A stretch of 64,000 nucleotides of DNA from the NCBI RefSeq assembly GCF_037893015.1, contig NC_133665.1, positions 37,072,246 to 37,136,245 on the forward strand. Reading direction: 5' to 3'. Of this stretch, positions 33,812 to 45,392 are shown in pieces. The DNA is from Macrotis lagotis. Its lineage: Eukaryota; Chordata; Mammalia; Peramelemorphia; Peramelidae. A program made the translations under genes and the position numbers. Under the pieces are notes generated by a model. That model was not told the origin of the DNA and ran no database searches. It was given only the letters and a program-made list of their open reading frames with translations. Position 1 is the first letter of the stretch, and each line of letters opens with the position of its first letter.

Positions 33812-34022
33812 TAGAGGTGGCACAGAGCCTAGAGCACTGATTCTGGAATCAGAAAGACCTGATTTCAAATCCAGCCTTAGACACTAAATGGACAAGTTAC
33901 TTGCCCCTATTATTTGTAAAACAAACTGAATAAGAAAATGGTAACTCACTCAAGTTACCTTGCCATGAAAACTCCAAATGAAGTCAAAAAGAGTCAGACA
34001 TGATTGAAATGATTGAACAGTA
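33812..34022 (+). mobile_element. tRNA SINE with 'aagagtcagacatgattg' tail
   Basis: Head 'agaggtggcacagagcctag', B box 'gatttcaaatccagccttag', and the tail module 'tcaaaaagagtcagacatga' then 'ttgaaatgattgaaca'. Same subfamily as 16,400-16,590. Confidence 0.75.
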
Positions 34023-35307
34023 AATTAGAACTTCAGAATTCAAGCAATCCACTAGATTTAGCCTTGCTGGGAGGTGTATGCCATCCAGCCTAGTTTCTAA
34101 TATTATTTCTTGGAGAAGTATATTTTATAGAAAAATAATTTTCAGAAAGAGAAAACAAAAAAGAGCTCCATATTATCTCAGTCAATCTCATCTTTTTTTT
34201 TTTTGCTAAACAGAGAGGCAAATCATTCAAGTACAATGTTAATGTAACATCCCCAAAACATTAAGGAGAAACATAGGGGTAGATCCAAGATGGTGGCATA
34301 GGCAGGATTTCCCTGAAACTCATTCCCCAAAAAACTCCAAAAGCTGTCAAATTATGACTCTACCCAAAATTGAGAGGGGAATAACCCACAGAAAGACTAA
34401 GTGATACAATTTCCTAGTCCAAGACAACTTAGAAGTTGCATGGGAAAGGTTGTTTCACCAGGACTGTGGGTTGGAAAAAAGCCACAGCTGCAGTGCAGCC
34501 CAGGGATCACTGGGAACAGCTTGAAGGGGCAGTGAAAGAATTCTGCTGCATGAGAGTGCAGGAGTACCTGCCTCAGAAGAGTCCTGTGGTGAGAACCTGT
34601 GATGAGAATCAGGGAAGGGAGTCTGCAGTCCACAGACAGTAAGAGGTTAGGGGAAGATTGCAGAAATCTCTTGCTTTCCCTGGGGCAGGACTCAGCTGTG
34701 TGCCCACACTCAGATCCAGGTTTCAGTTCGGGCTTCCATACTAAGACCACTGAATAGGTACAATCTTCACAGCTCCAGTGGAGAGGGGAGAGCCTGTGGT
34801 CATCTACATATCAAAGAACAGGCAAGAGAGCATAAGACCTTGAAGGAATAAGGATCCCAGTGGGGTATCCCCAAAACTTCCCAAAGCCTTGGAAGGTAGT
34901 AAATACATCTTAGGCTGAGGAAATGAGGAAACAAAAGAAAAAGAAGAATATGGCCATGGAAAATTACTTTGGTCCCATGGAATTCTCAGAAGACAACTGG
35001 AAACTTCTGTATCCAAATCCTCTAAGAGAAATAGAAAGTGGGCTCAGGCTATGGATGAGTTCAAAAAAGACTTTGAAAAACAACTAAGGGAGGTGGAGGA
35101 AAAATTAGAAGGAGAAATGAGAGTGATGTTCATGAAAACCAAATCAGCAGTTTGGTGAAAGAAATACAAAAAAAATACTGAAGAAAATAATAATATGTTA
35201 AAAAAACAGTTTAGGCCAAATGGAAAAAGCAAAACAAAAGGCAAATGAGAAGAATACCATAAAAAGCAGAATTGGCCTTCTGGAAAAGGAGATAAAAAAG
35301 CACTCTG

Positions 35308-37461
35308 GGGGCAGAGCCAAGATAGCAACAAGAGCAGATCATGTCTTAGGCGATTTCTCATAAATCTTTGAAACTAAGGACTTTAACTAAATTTTCGGGA
35401 GACAGAATCAACAGGGGGACCCAGTGAGGAAGTTCTCTTACTCAAGGTAACCTGGAAAAGAGCAGAAAGGCTCTGCTCCCCAGGGTTGGAGGGGTGGTCC
35501 ACCAGAGGGTTGGCCCACCAGAGCGAAAGAACTTGAGGCTCCTGGAGGCAGCACAAGGGCACTGGGAGCTGCAGCTCACAGCAGCCGGGGAGTTTCCTGA
35601 GCTACGCCCTGGGGAGCAACAGGCACAAATTAGGGGAACAGCAGGGGGGGGGATCTTTGCCAGAGCAAGAACATGAAGCCCAGCCCTCAGGGCACACAGT
35701 GAGCAGCCCAGATCCAGGAACAGAAGCAGGCAGAGCCGGTAAGCAGAAGCCCCCAGGGCATGAGCCCATTGAACCTAGGGAGGAGAGTGAAGAGAGAGAG
35801 ACTGCCAAGTTCTGTCCTCTGCCCCTGGAACAGGATTCTGAGGCTCTGACCACATTCAAATACTGATTGCAGTCTAGCCCCCTCCCCCATAGAACAGCAA
35901 GGGACCCCTCCACCTCAGCCCCATAGTAGAGGGGGGTGCATATGGTCATTCACAGACCAGGAGGGAGGACAGAGCCTCAGTGCCCCAAAAGCTCAGGAAG
36001 CACCCCCAAAACAGGCTTAGGCTGGGAAAATGAACAAGCAGAGAAACAAGAGGTACACCATTGAGAAATACATTATCTATGATCCCAAGAAGGATCAATA
36101 TACTTAAGTCTGAAGATGAGGAAGCACATGTTCCTGCATCTAAAGACTCCAAGATAAATGGAAATAGGGCTCAGGCTATGAGAGAACTCAAAAAAGACTT
36201 CAAAAATCAAATGAGAGAGTTAGAAGAAAAACTGGGAAAAGCAATGAGAGAGATGCAGGAAAAACATGAAAATGAAGTCAGCAGCCTAGTCAAGGAAATC
36301 CCCCCCAAAAGCTGAAGAAAATAGCATGCTAAAAACCAGATTAGGTCAAATGGATAAAACAGTTCAAAAAGTTATTGAGGAGAATGGTAAAAAGCAAAAT
36401 TGGCCAGATGGAAAAAGAGATAAGAAAACTCTCTGAGGAAAACAAATCCTTCAGACAATGAATAGAACTCAGGGAGACTGATGAATTTACGAGAAATCAG
36501 GACCCAATACTTCAAAACCAAAAAAATGAAAAATTAGAAGAAAATGTGAAACATCTCATTGAAAAAACAACTGATATGCAAAACAGATTTAGGAAAGATA
36601 ATTTAAAAATTATTGGAATACCTGAAAGTCATGATCAGGAAAAGAGCCTTGACATCATTTTCAAAGAATTACTACAGGAAAATTGACCTGTTGTCCTAGA
36701 AGCAGAGGGCAAAGTAGAAATAGAGAGAATCCATTGATCCCCCTTGAGAAAGACATCCCAAAAAACCAACCCCTTGGAATATTATAGCCAAGTTCCAGAA
36801 CTCCCAAGTCAGAGGAAATATTACAAGCAGCCAGAAGGACACAATTTAAATACCATGGGGCTACAGTCAGGATCACACAGGAGTTAGCAGCAACTACATT
36901 AAAAGCTCATAGGGCTTGGAATACAATATACCAGAAGGCAAAAGAACTTGGAATGCAACCGAGAATCAACTACCCAGAAAAAATGAATGTCCTCTGGAAA
37001 AAGGTGGACTTTCAATGAACCAGGGGAATTTCAAATATTCCTGTTGGAATGGCCAGAGCTGAACAGAAGGTTTGATCTTCAAATACAGGCCTCAGGTGAA
37101 GCATAGAGAGAATGGAGGAGAAGTGGAAAATATGAGGGACTTAATGATGATGAACTGCATGTATTCTTGCATAGAAAAATGACACCGACAATACTCATAT
37201 GAACCTTCTCAGTTAATAGAGCAGGTAGAAGGAGCTTTTAGAGTTGAAGCACAAGGGAAATAAAATGGGAGAAAGAAAAAAGGAGAGGGGAATAGGCCAA
37301 GATATCCCATATAATAAGATTTTTCTTTATTACAATGAACTATTGCAATGATATGGAAGGGGGCGGAGACAAGGGGGAATAAGGGAATCTTTGCTGTCAT
37401 CAGAGGTGGCTAGGAGAGGAAACAGCATATATACTCAATGGGGTATAGGCATCTGGAATTA
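35308..37461 (+). mobile_element. HAL1 element 3, nested in element 2
   Basis: A near-complete HAL1 begins 'ggggcagagccaagatagca' and ends in a short A run after 'taggcatctggaatt'. Flanking duplications 'aaaaaagcactctg' (35,294-35,307) and 'aaaaaagctctctg' (37,462-37,475) differ at one base. Its 3' end stops about where element 1 reads 'ggcatagaaatctagaag', so the last several hundred bases of the family's 3' region are missing although an A tract is present, which suggests premature polyadenylation. Confidence 0.85.
36075..37110 (+). pseudogene. HAL1 element 3 ORF1 remnant
   Basis: The best-preserved HAL1 ORF1 here. The coiled coil at 36,175-36,300 reads 'MRELKKDFKNQMRELEEKLG' and 'AMREMQEKHENEVSSLVKEI'. 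The RRM-like part lies near 36,600 ('NLKIIGIPE') and the C-terminal domain continues to about 37,110. A C-run indel at 36,300 ('atccccccc') shifts the frame. Confidence 0.75.
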
Positions 37462-38692
37462 AAAAAAGCTCTCTGAAGAAAATAACTCCTTCAAATGCAG
37501 AATGGAACTGAAGGAAATGATGACTTTGCAACAAATCAGGAAGAAATAAAACTCTTCCAAAAAAAGCCAAAAATTAGAAGAAAATGTGAAATATCTCATT
37601 ACAAAAACAACTGACCTTGAAAACAGATCCAGAGGAAATAATTTAAAAATTATTGGGCTACCTGAATGTCACGACCAGAAAAAAGAGCATAGACTTCATT
37701 TTTTAAAGAAACAATACAGCAGAATTGACCAGAGATTCTAGAAGAAGAGGGTAAAATAAAAATTGAGGGAATTCACTGGTCACTTCCTGAAAGAGATACC
37801 AAAAGAAAAACTTCCAGGAATATTATAGCCAAATTACAAAACTCCCAAGTCAAATAGAAAATACTAAAAGCTCCCAGAAACACACAATTCAATTACTGTG
37901 GCTCTATAGTTAGGATTACACAGGATCTGTCAGGATCTACATTAAGGGCTCATAGGGATTGAAATATAATATTCTGGAAGGCAAAACATCTTGGAATGCA
38001 ACTGAGAATTAACTACCCCAAAAAAATGGACATCCTCTTTCAGGAGAAAAGATGAACTTTCAATGAAACAGGGTACTTTCGAACTTTCCTATTGAAACAA
38101 CCAGAGTTTAACAGAAAGTTTTATCTTTAAGTACATGACTCTGATGAACAATAGTGGGGATGGATGAGAAGGACTAACGATGAGGAACTTAATGATGTTG
38201 AACTGTTTGTATTCCTGCAGGGGAAGAAGATATTGATAACTCATATGAACTTTCTCATTTATAAGAGCAGTTAGAAGGAGGATATGTAGATAAGGCACAG
38301 GAAGGAGCTGAATATAATGGTATAATATAGTAAAAAGATGGAGTCAATGAGTGCTAAAGGAAAGTACTGGGAGGAAGAGAAAGGAGAGGTATAAAGGGCT
38401 AAGATATTTCACATAAGAATCAAGAAAAGCTTTTACAATGGAGTGGAATGGGGGAAGGTGAGAGGAAATGAGTGAGCCTTCAATCTCATCAGAAATGGCC
38501 CAGAGAGGAAATAACATACACATTTAATAGGGTATAGAAATCTATCTTACCTTATAGAAAAAGAAGAAGAAAGGGATGGTATAAGAGGAAATGGGGAAGG
38601 GGAGGAAGGGTCGAATAGGTGAGAGAAGAGAGGGAAGATTGTGGGAGAGGGTGCTCAGATACAACATACTTTTGGACAGAGATAGGATGAAA

Positions 38693-38712
38693 GGAGAGAG
38701 AGAGAGAGAGAC

Positions 38713-38801
<89 letters not shown>

Positions 38802-38810
38802 GAGAGAGAG
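38693..38810. repeat. (GA)n microsatellite inside HAL1 element 2
   Basis: More than 50 GA units with a few CA or AA interruptions. The homologous spot in HAL1 element 1 (near 29,185) is only 'gggagaaaataaag', so the expansion happened after insertion. Confidence 0.95.
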
Positions 38811-39387
38811 AATAAAATAAATGAAAGTGGTGTGGAATAGAGCGAATGGAAATATAGCTTGTAATAGCGACTGTGGGAGAAAGATTGAAGCAACTTCTCT
38901 AGTGGACTTATGATACAGAAGACATCTCAACCCAGAGATAGAGCCACTGGAATCTGAACAGAGACTGAAGTACATTTTTTTCTCTCACTATTCTTGAGAT
39001 TTCTCATCTTCTTGCTGGGGGGGCGGTTTATGTGCTCTTTCCTTTGTACCACCTAGCTGCCCTATTCTTAGTAAACTCCACTGGGAAAGGACTGACTCCA
39101 GAGAGGTTTCAAGTATTTTTATTTCTTAGGTACAAAAGTAATTTCTTCTCTACTTGGCTTCACTTCTGGAAATTTTACTCCTTTTCATGGCTAATTGTAA
39201 TTAGTATGTTCTACCTCTAACAATATGGCAGCAGGTAGTTCATGTTGAGTCATTGTCAAAGGAGGATTCAGTAGGGTTCAAAAAGAATTACTGTCAAGGG
39301 GAGACCAAACCAGTGCCTCAAACTGTAAACCTTTGTGTTTGTTTGTGGAAGTTGCACCTAGAACAGGTAATACAGTTTTTGATGCTG

Positions 39388-39850
39388 AGTGAAATGAGAA
39401 GAACCAGGAGAACATTCTACACTTAACAGTAATAGCATGAGAGAATCAAATATGATGGATCCAACTACTCTTCGTAGTTCATTGACCAAGGACAATCCTA
39501 AGAAATTTCTTTTGGAAAATATCATCCAGAATCAAAGAAAAAAAAATATGGAATCTGAAAGATGCACAGAGCATACTATGTTCACTTTTAAAAACTTATT
39601 TTATGTTTTACTTTCTTTCTTCCCCCTCTTCTTAGTTCTAATTCTTCTTTCACAACATGACTAATATGGAACTATGTTAAACATGATTATACGTGAACAA
39701 CCTGTATCAGATTTTCTCTGCCATGGGGAGGAGAGAAGGAAGGGAGAGTGGTAGAAAAATGTGGAACTCAAAAGTTTGCAAATGGATGGATGTTGAAAAT
39801 TATCTTTACAGTAATTGGGAAAAAATGAATTTTCAAAAAGAATTTCAGTT
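39388..39850 (+). mobile_element. L1 3' end (ORF2 C-terminus and 3' UTR)
   Basis: 'gatgctgagtgaaatgagaa' then 'gaaccaggagaacattctac' is the last conserved part of L1 ORF2. The 3' UTR follows with 'ttctttcacaacatgactaa', 'aacctgtatcagattttctc' and 'gttgaaaattatctttacag'. A 5'-truncated copy similar to 30-620. Confidence 0.8.
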
Positions 39851-39908
39851 TTTTATACTCTGATCTTATCTCATAGACTTTTAAAAATCCCTTTAAAGGG
39901 GTTGGCTA

Positions 39909-40054
39909 GGGGCGGCTAGGTGATGCAGTGGATAAAGCACAGGCCTTGGAGTCAGGAGTACCTGGGTTCAAATCTGGTCTCAGACACTTAATAATTACCT
40001 AGCTGTGTGGCCTTGGGCAAGCCACTTAACACCATCTGCCTTGCAAAAACCTAA
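39909..40054 (+). mobile_element. Young tRNA/CORE SINE (WSINE1-like)
   Basis: A well-preserved copy: 'ggggcggctaggtgatgcag', 'gagtcaggagtacctgggtt', 'aattacctagctgtgtggcc' and the tail 'ccttgcaaaaacctaa'. Flanks 'aaaaatccctttaaa' (39,883-39,897) and 'aaaaatctctttaaa' (40,055-40,069) form a 15 bp duplication with one mismatch. Confidence 0.92.
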
Positions 40055-40269
40055 AAAAATCTCTTTAAAATATATTCCTTATTTTTAAATATTTCATTTT
40101 TCACCCAATTAAATAAAAAACATTTATTTTTTTTAAAAATTGAGTTTTAAATTTTGATCCCTTTGTCCTTCTTATCTCCTATCTCCCTAAGATATGCTAT
40201 ACATATGTAATAATATAAAGTATATTTCTCTATTAGTCATTTTGTGGAAGAAAGTTAGAAGGAAAGGAG

Positions 40270-40272
<3 letters not shown>

Positions 40273-40325
<53 letters not shown>

Positions 40326-40326
40326 A

Positions 40327-40385
<59 letters not shown>

Positions 40386-40460
40386 GAAGGAAGGAAGGAA
40401 GGAAGGAAGGAAGGAAGGAAGGAAGGAAGGAAGGAAGAAACAAAGAAACAAAGAGAGAAA
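40273..40460. repeat. Compound (GA)n-(GAAA)n-(GAAG)n microsatellite
   Basis: GA units at about 40,281-40,322 pass into GAAA units to about 40,384 and then GAAG units to about 40,436. Both strands appear 'open' because of low complexity. Confidence 0.97.
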
Positions 40461-40469
40461 GAACAACGA

Positions 40470-40600
40470 GGGGCAGCTAAGTGGCAAAGTGGATAGAGCA
40501 TCAGCCTTGGAGTCAGGAGGACCTGAGTTCAAATCCTACCTCAGACACTTGATTCTTAGTAGCTATGTGATCTTGGGAAAGTTATTTAACTCTACTGTCA
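40470..40600 (+). mobile_element. tRNA SINE
   Basis: 'ggggcagctaagtggcaaag', 'gagtcaggaggacctgagtt' and 'agctatgtgatcttgggaaa'. It directly abuts the purine microsatellite. Confidence 0.8.
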
Positions 40601-40621
40601 CACACATATCAAGAAATGCAA

Positions 40622-40845
40622 TGTGATCCCACAAATTTTTCATCCATTTCACAATTGATAAGCATCTCCTCAATTCCCACTTCTTTACCAAAAAGAACAT
40701 CTATGAACAATTTTGTGCTAAAAATTCATTTTTTAAATTTTTTGGTATATAGATCTACTACTGGTATTGTTCAGTCAAATGGTAGGCACAATTTTATAGG
40801 CTTTTGAGTAATAGTTCCAAATTGTTCTCCAGAAGGCAAAAAAGT
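40622..40845 (-). mobile_element. L1 ORF2 C-terminal fragment
   Basis: 'catccatttcacaattgata', 'ggtatatagatctactactg' and 'agttccaaattgttctccag' are the complement of the ORF2 C-terminal coding also seen at 7,010-7,130 and 46,610-46,710. Short and diverged. Confidence 0.7.
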
Positions 40846-40892
40846 ATAAGAACTACGAGCTGACTAGACACAGAAGTTTCTCTGCAGTAGAA

Positions 40893-40895
<3 letters not shown>

Positions 40896-40936
<41 letters not shown>
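40896..40936. repeat. (GA)n microsatellite
   Basis: About 20 GA units. Confidence 0.95.
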
Positions 40937-40942
<6 letters not shown>

Positions 40943-41084
40943 TAGAGAGAATTGAAAATAAATAAAAAATTAGAAGAAATTATTGCAGAAGATTAACCAC
41001 TTTGAAAGAACACATATTCCATACAAATCAAAGTAAATGATTATGAAATGAGTCTGAGAGATTTTGTTGTTATTGCTATAGTGG

Positions 41085-41262
41085 TGAGTGGTGATAGTAG
41101 AGCAGTAGCAGCAGTAGTAGTAGTAGTAGTAGTAATGGTAGTAGTAGTAATAGAAGTAGTAGTGGTAGTGGTAGTAGAGGTATTAGTGGTAGTGATAGTA
41201 GTGGTTGTGGCAGTAGTGGTAGTAGAAATAGTAGGAGCAGTAGCAGCAGCAGGAGAATATAT
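41085..41262. repeat. Imperfect (GTA)n/(GTAGTG)n trinucleotide repeat
   Basis: Almost every third base is G or A in a GTA/GTG/GCA register, which gives long Val runs on one strand and Leu runs on the other. It is not a coding sequence. Confidence 0.9.
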
Positions 41263-41269
41263 ATAGTGA

Positions 41270-41950
41270 TTGAATAATTGAAAAATATTTCATTCTTCGA
41301 TGAAAGGATAATACATTTTTTTTTAAATCTTAATAAAATACCATACCTGGAAATAGAATACAGAAAAAGTGTTAATTGATAAAAATCCAAATATCATTGC
41401 TTACTGGTTTTTATTTTTGGTCAGAGAACATTTACTGCACATTATTAGCTGTGTGCCACATGCCTGTAATTTCTCCCCTCTCATCTTTGCCTACTAACTT
41501 CTCTAGTTTCCTTTAAGACCTCTGGCAGAAGATCTTTCTAGGTTTTCCCTAGGGCTAATGACTTCTTGCCTTTCTTCAAATCTCCCATGCTTGACATACT
41601 TTCTGTCATATAGTTAGAAATAGGGCTGGATGCTGAATTATAGAAGGCTGACTCAGATGTTAAAGTCCACTGAAGTGAAGGATACCAATGTCAATTAGTG
41701 GGGGGAGGAAAGTTTTTAAATGTCAGTGCTGCAAATTCTTGGTCAGCATATTTTCTTTTTTTATTTATTGGAAATTGGCATTAATAATCAAGGTACACAT
41801 CTTCATACAAAGCATCAGTCTCCACACAAGCATCAGGACACCTCTTTAGAGGAGCGACTCAAGGCATTATTATGCTGAGAATTAATTTGTCAGTCAAGTT
41901 TTTATAGTATGACTAATTCTGGGGCTATGATTATCAAAAGCTGCTAGAGA
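41270..41950. other. Unique sequence, no feature seen
   Basis: No gene or repeat recognised. Confidence 0.4.
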
Positions 41951-41954
41951 CAAC

Positions 41955-42135
41955 CTAATAATAGAAAGATCACTGAATTTGAAACTAAGCTTGAATCCTA
42001 ACTTTTTAATTTACTCTCTAAGTAACCTTGAGCAAATCACTTATCTGGGTCTTAGTTTCCTCCTACAGAAAATGAGTGTTGGGCTCGATGATGTGTAAGT
42101 CTCCTTCCAGTTCTGAATCCTATGATCCTATCAGA
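41955..42135 (+). repeat. MIR-type SINE relic
   Basis: 'agaaagatcactgaatttga', 'taaccttgagcaaatcactt', 'tcttagtttcctcctacaga' and 'ccttccagttctgaatccta' follow the sense MIR/THER order. Confidence 0.7.
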
Positions 42136-43090
42136 GATTCAAGCATAGGGTATGATAAAGAAAAGATCCTAAATAAATAAAGCTACAAGAAAGGCAAGAT
42201 GAGATTATGATGAGAAATGGGATTTTGGAATTCAGAATTATAGAGAAATTGCAATATCATTTGAAGGCAAATTAAGAGGTTATTGAGGAAGTTCCTAGTC
42301 AACTAAGGTTCATAGATCCATGATTTCTCAGGACTGTGAAACTAACATTGTTCACATAACTTTGATACTTCTATAGTTAACTGATTTTGATGTAGTTTCT
42401 ATATTGGATAAATGTCATTCAAGTCTGGCATGAAGGCAATATGTCCTTATCGAAAATTATTCTTTTCTTAAATGACTGAAATTGGACAAATAGAAGTTTT
42501 GACTTTTTAATATAATTTTTTTAAAAAATACCATCTTCTATATTCAGAAGGCAATATTCAAAAATTAATTCATATATTTTGCTCCCAGATTGTTGAGCTC
42601 TAGCCATAGTCCTACCCTTGAACAGAAGTCACTTTTATCGCCCCAGTGCTTTCATTTCTTGATACCTAAAATGAGAATCATTTGGCCTGAAAGTTTGCTA
42701 TTGGAGGGTGGCTGTTTTTATGAGCATGCTGTGACTAACATTCAAAGGCACTACCATTGGCCTAAGGGAAAAAATAAAATATAGTAAAAGAAAAAATAGA
42801 AAACATTCCATAAGGAAAGAATATCTTCTAATTTCATCCCTCAAATTGACTCAACAGCAGTAAAAATAACTTTTAAGATATCACTAAATCATTAAAATGG
42901 ATTTCTTCATATCATATCTGTTTTTACATGAAGGTCGTGTAACAATAACTTCTAAGGATGAATCAGGCCATGTGAATGTTATACCAAAAGGACTTGCCGA
43001 TTAAATAAAGAGGTCAGTTAATTCAGACTGAAGAGTAATTCTGCTACTTTGGCATTTCAAAGTTACTATAACTGGATATAGCATTTCAAA
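42136..43090. other. Unique sequence, no feature seen
   Basis: No gene or repeat family recognised. A short tandem echo, 'gcatttcaaagttactataa' and 'gcatttcaaagtaaatataa', lies at about 43,052-43,101. Confidence 0.45.
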
Positions 43091-43094
43091 GTAA

Positions 43095-43270
43095 ATATAA
43101 CTGAAAGTGTCAGATTTGAAATCAGAAGTTTTGGGTTTAAATTCCATCTCTTATATTTATTATCTGTGTGACTTTGGGCAAATCTCTTAACCTCTCTTGG
43201 CTTCAGATTCCTCAACTGTAAAACAAGAGAGTTGAATGAGAAGACTCCCAGGTTTCCTTCAGATCATATA
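43095..43270 (+). repeat. MIR-type SINE relic
   Basis: 'ggtttaaattccatctctta', 'tgtgtgactttgggcaaatc', 'cttcagattcctcaactgta' and 'aaacaagagagttgaatgag' give a clear sense MIR/THER copy. Confidence 0.75.
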
Positions 43271-43483
43271 AAAACCATTAATTGTCATCCATTTTTCTTT
43301 TTTCTCTTTTAAAAACATCAAAAGCACAGAGAAACATGATGCCTTTTAATTGCATGTATATGTAATTGGTGGTTGGGAAAGTTGGGAAAGTAGTTTAAGA
43401 AGTTTACAACAGTCAGTGTGAGTTAAAACAGAGAGTGAATTTAGTGATGAAAAGTACAGTGAAGGAAACATTTCTTTTTTTGT

Positions 43484-43542
43484 CTTAATATCCCCAGAAA
43501 TTAACAGAACCTAGCACATAGTAGGTTGATTATTTGAATGCA
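43484..43542 (+). repeat. L2 3' end fragment
   Basis: 'aatatccccagaaattaaca' then 'gaacctagcacatagtaggt' is a short L2 terminus. Confidence 0.55.
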
Positions 43543-43667
43543 AAAACCACTCATTTCCACTGTATTCTAAGAAGTTGTTTATAAAGAAATGAGTTTTTAT
43601 ATTTAAACCCATAATTTCTTTTCTCCAGTATACCATTTTCAATTCATCATACATTTTCTTCCATGGC

Positions 43668-43765
43668 CAGTGAAATGCAAGACCCTTGAGGACAAGGATT
43701 GCTTCATTTTAGTCTTTGTTCACAGTCATCTGGCATTTAACAAATATTTGTTGAATTGTATTTTT
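43668..43765 (+). repeat. L2 3' end fragment
   Basis: 'acccttgaggacaaggattg' then 'ttaacaaatatttgttgaat' is a sense L2 terminus. Confidence 0.65.
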
Positions 43766-44530
43766 GAAATGACCATCAGAGTTTTGTCATTTCTCAGAAC
43801 GTTTTGGGGAGCAGAGTGCTGAGAGTCTGTCTATTCAATGACATCTCCAGCATACTTTCTTTATTGGCAAGCAAGGGAAGAGGCAGTAATTCTTTTTTTC
43901 ACCTCTCTTAGTAAAAACCAAATGACCAAAAAAACAAATGAAGCACAGTACACTCTTGGAAGAGGTCTCTTTTTCCTGAAGTTGTGATATAGTCCTGTTT
44001 CCTAAAAATGCAAGCATTTGTTCCCAGTTTATATTCAACTATGAAGTAGAACCAAATGAGGAAAATGGAAATCCATAATGTCTAATTGACCTTATTTTCA
44101 TACCTAATTATGCCCCAAAATTCTGCTCACAACACAAAAGGCCATTAAAAGTGGAAGATGTTTATTTCCTTTTAGATTTTTGGTTTGTCAGGGTCAAGAT
44201 GAGAAAAGAAAAATAGGGAATATTAGAAATCAAGCCAAATGCCAGAATATACATCACTGATACAGAACCCGAGTCAGAGGCTGCAGTGTAGATGATGGTT
44301 AGAAGAATCTTGAAAGATGTTAGTTAAGAAGAAAAAAGTATCAGTGACATTTTTAGCAAGATATATAGGTATGGCCTTGAAGGAAATAATCAGCTCATGA
44401 CCAGTTAGCTTCATGTCTCATAGAAATAAAAGAGTCAAACAGGGCGATGAAAACTAAAAGGAAAATAAATGAAATGAATTAAAACCATAAATGGGAAAAC
44501 AAACTCCCTGGAATTGATTATAATAAACAT
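43766..44530. other. Unique sequence, no feature seen
   Basis: No repeat or coding signal recognised. Confidence 0.45.
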
Positions 44531-44534
44531 TTGA

Positions 44535-44640
44535 AGAGATATTTATTAATAAGCTCAATCCTGAGGATAAAAGCAAAACATTCCCTGCCCTCAAAAGCTT
44601 ATTATCTAGTGGGGAAGACAAAATATATAGGAATGGTGGC
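44535..44640 (-). repeat. L2 3' end fragment
   Basis: 'ttccctgccctcaaaagctt' then 'attatctagtggggaagaca' is an antisense L2 terminus. Confidence 0.65.
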
Positions 44641-45009
44641 CAAATAGAGATATTTTGTTCTGAAAAGTTACAGGAATGGTGAATGGAGCCATAAGGAAGT
44701 TTGTCTTCCCTTCCAGATTCTCCTAAAGGCTACATTTTATCATCTCGGATAACATGCTCCTCCAAAACTATGTGCATTCCACAGTAGAAAAGAAACTATA
44801 ATAAACTAGACATTGGTGTCTTCTTTACAGAAAAATGAAGTATAGAAAAGGCATCTATGATGCTCTCCCCAAACTCAGAACATCTGCATTATTTATATTC
44901 CCTCAAAATGGCAAGAACATATTTCTTCCCAGATATCCTCACCTATCCAAATGCTTCTTAGCCCTCTCAACAATATCCCAGATATAATCATTCAAGGCCA
45001 CCTTTTTAA

Positions 45010-45166
45010 AAATTATTTTTATTAAAGATTTTATTTGAGTTTTACAATTTTTCCCCCAATCTTACTTCCCTGCCCCCCCACAGAAAGCAACTTGTAGGTC
45101 TTTACTTTGTTTCTATGTTATACATTGATCCAAATTGAGTGTGATGAGAGAGAAATCATATCAAGG
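45010..45166 (-). mobile_element. Short L1-B 3' end insertion
   Basis: Only the last ~150 bp of an L1-B: 'aagattttatttgagtttta', 'ccacagaaagcaacttgtag' and 'gtgatgagagagaaatcata'. Flanks 'tcaaggccacctttt' (left, from about 44,993) and 'tcaaggtcacctttac' (right, from about 45,162) are a near-perfect target-site duplication, so this is an extreme 5' truncation at insertion. Confidence 0.85.
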
Positions 45167-45392
45167 TCACCTTTACTTAGAGAACCTGTCCTCTTGAGAA
45201 CAAAGAATGAGATGAATAGATAGTATCATGAAAACAACAAGCATGAATGTTGACAGATTTCAAGGGCCAATGGAAGATAGTAGGGTTTGGAGTTCAATGG
45301 TTCATGGGGACATGAATTTAGTCACGACTAAACAAGTGAGCAATATCAACAGCCTTATCTGTAAAATAAAGTAAGTTAAAGACTAAGATTTT

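Larger units (their letters stand above)
35040..38130 (+). pseudogene. HAL1 element 2 ORF1 remnant (split)
   Basis: The coiled coil starts near 35,047 ('MDEFKKDFEKQLREVEEKLE'). The frame is lost by 35,160, and coding resumes after the insertion at 37,470 with RRM sequence near 37,640 ('NLKIIGLPE') and C-terminal sequence to about 38,130. Stops and indels are frequent. Confidence 0.65.
34275..39046 (+). mobile_element. HAL1 element 2 (host copy, split by HAL1 element 3)
   Basis: The 5' end 'ggggtagatccaagatggtg' is at about 34,276. The 5' UTR and start of ORF1 run to 35,307. After the inserted element, ORF1 resumes at 37,462 and continues to about 38,130, followed by the 3' region to about 39,046. 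The 3' part carries a long GA microsatellite (38,693-38,810). The very end is replaced by 'gtaccacctagctgccc', a SINE head fragment, so its own tail is not clear. No ORF2 is present. Confidence 0.75.

Noticed and set aside
40187-40532. Several ~100-codon open frames on both strands
   Set aside because: They are translations of the GA/GAAA/GAAG repeat.
41048-41390. Poly-Val and poly-Leu open frames resembling membrane segments
   Set aside because: They arise from the imperfect GTA trinucleotide repeat.
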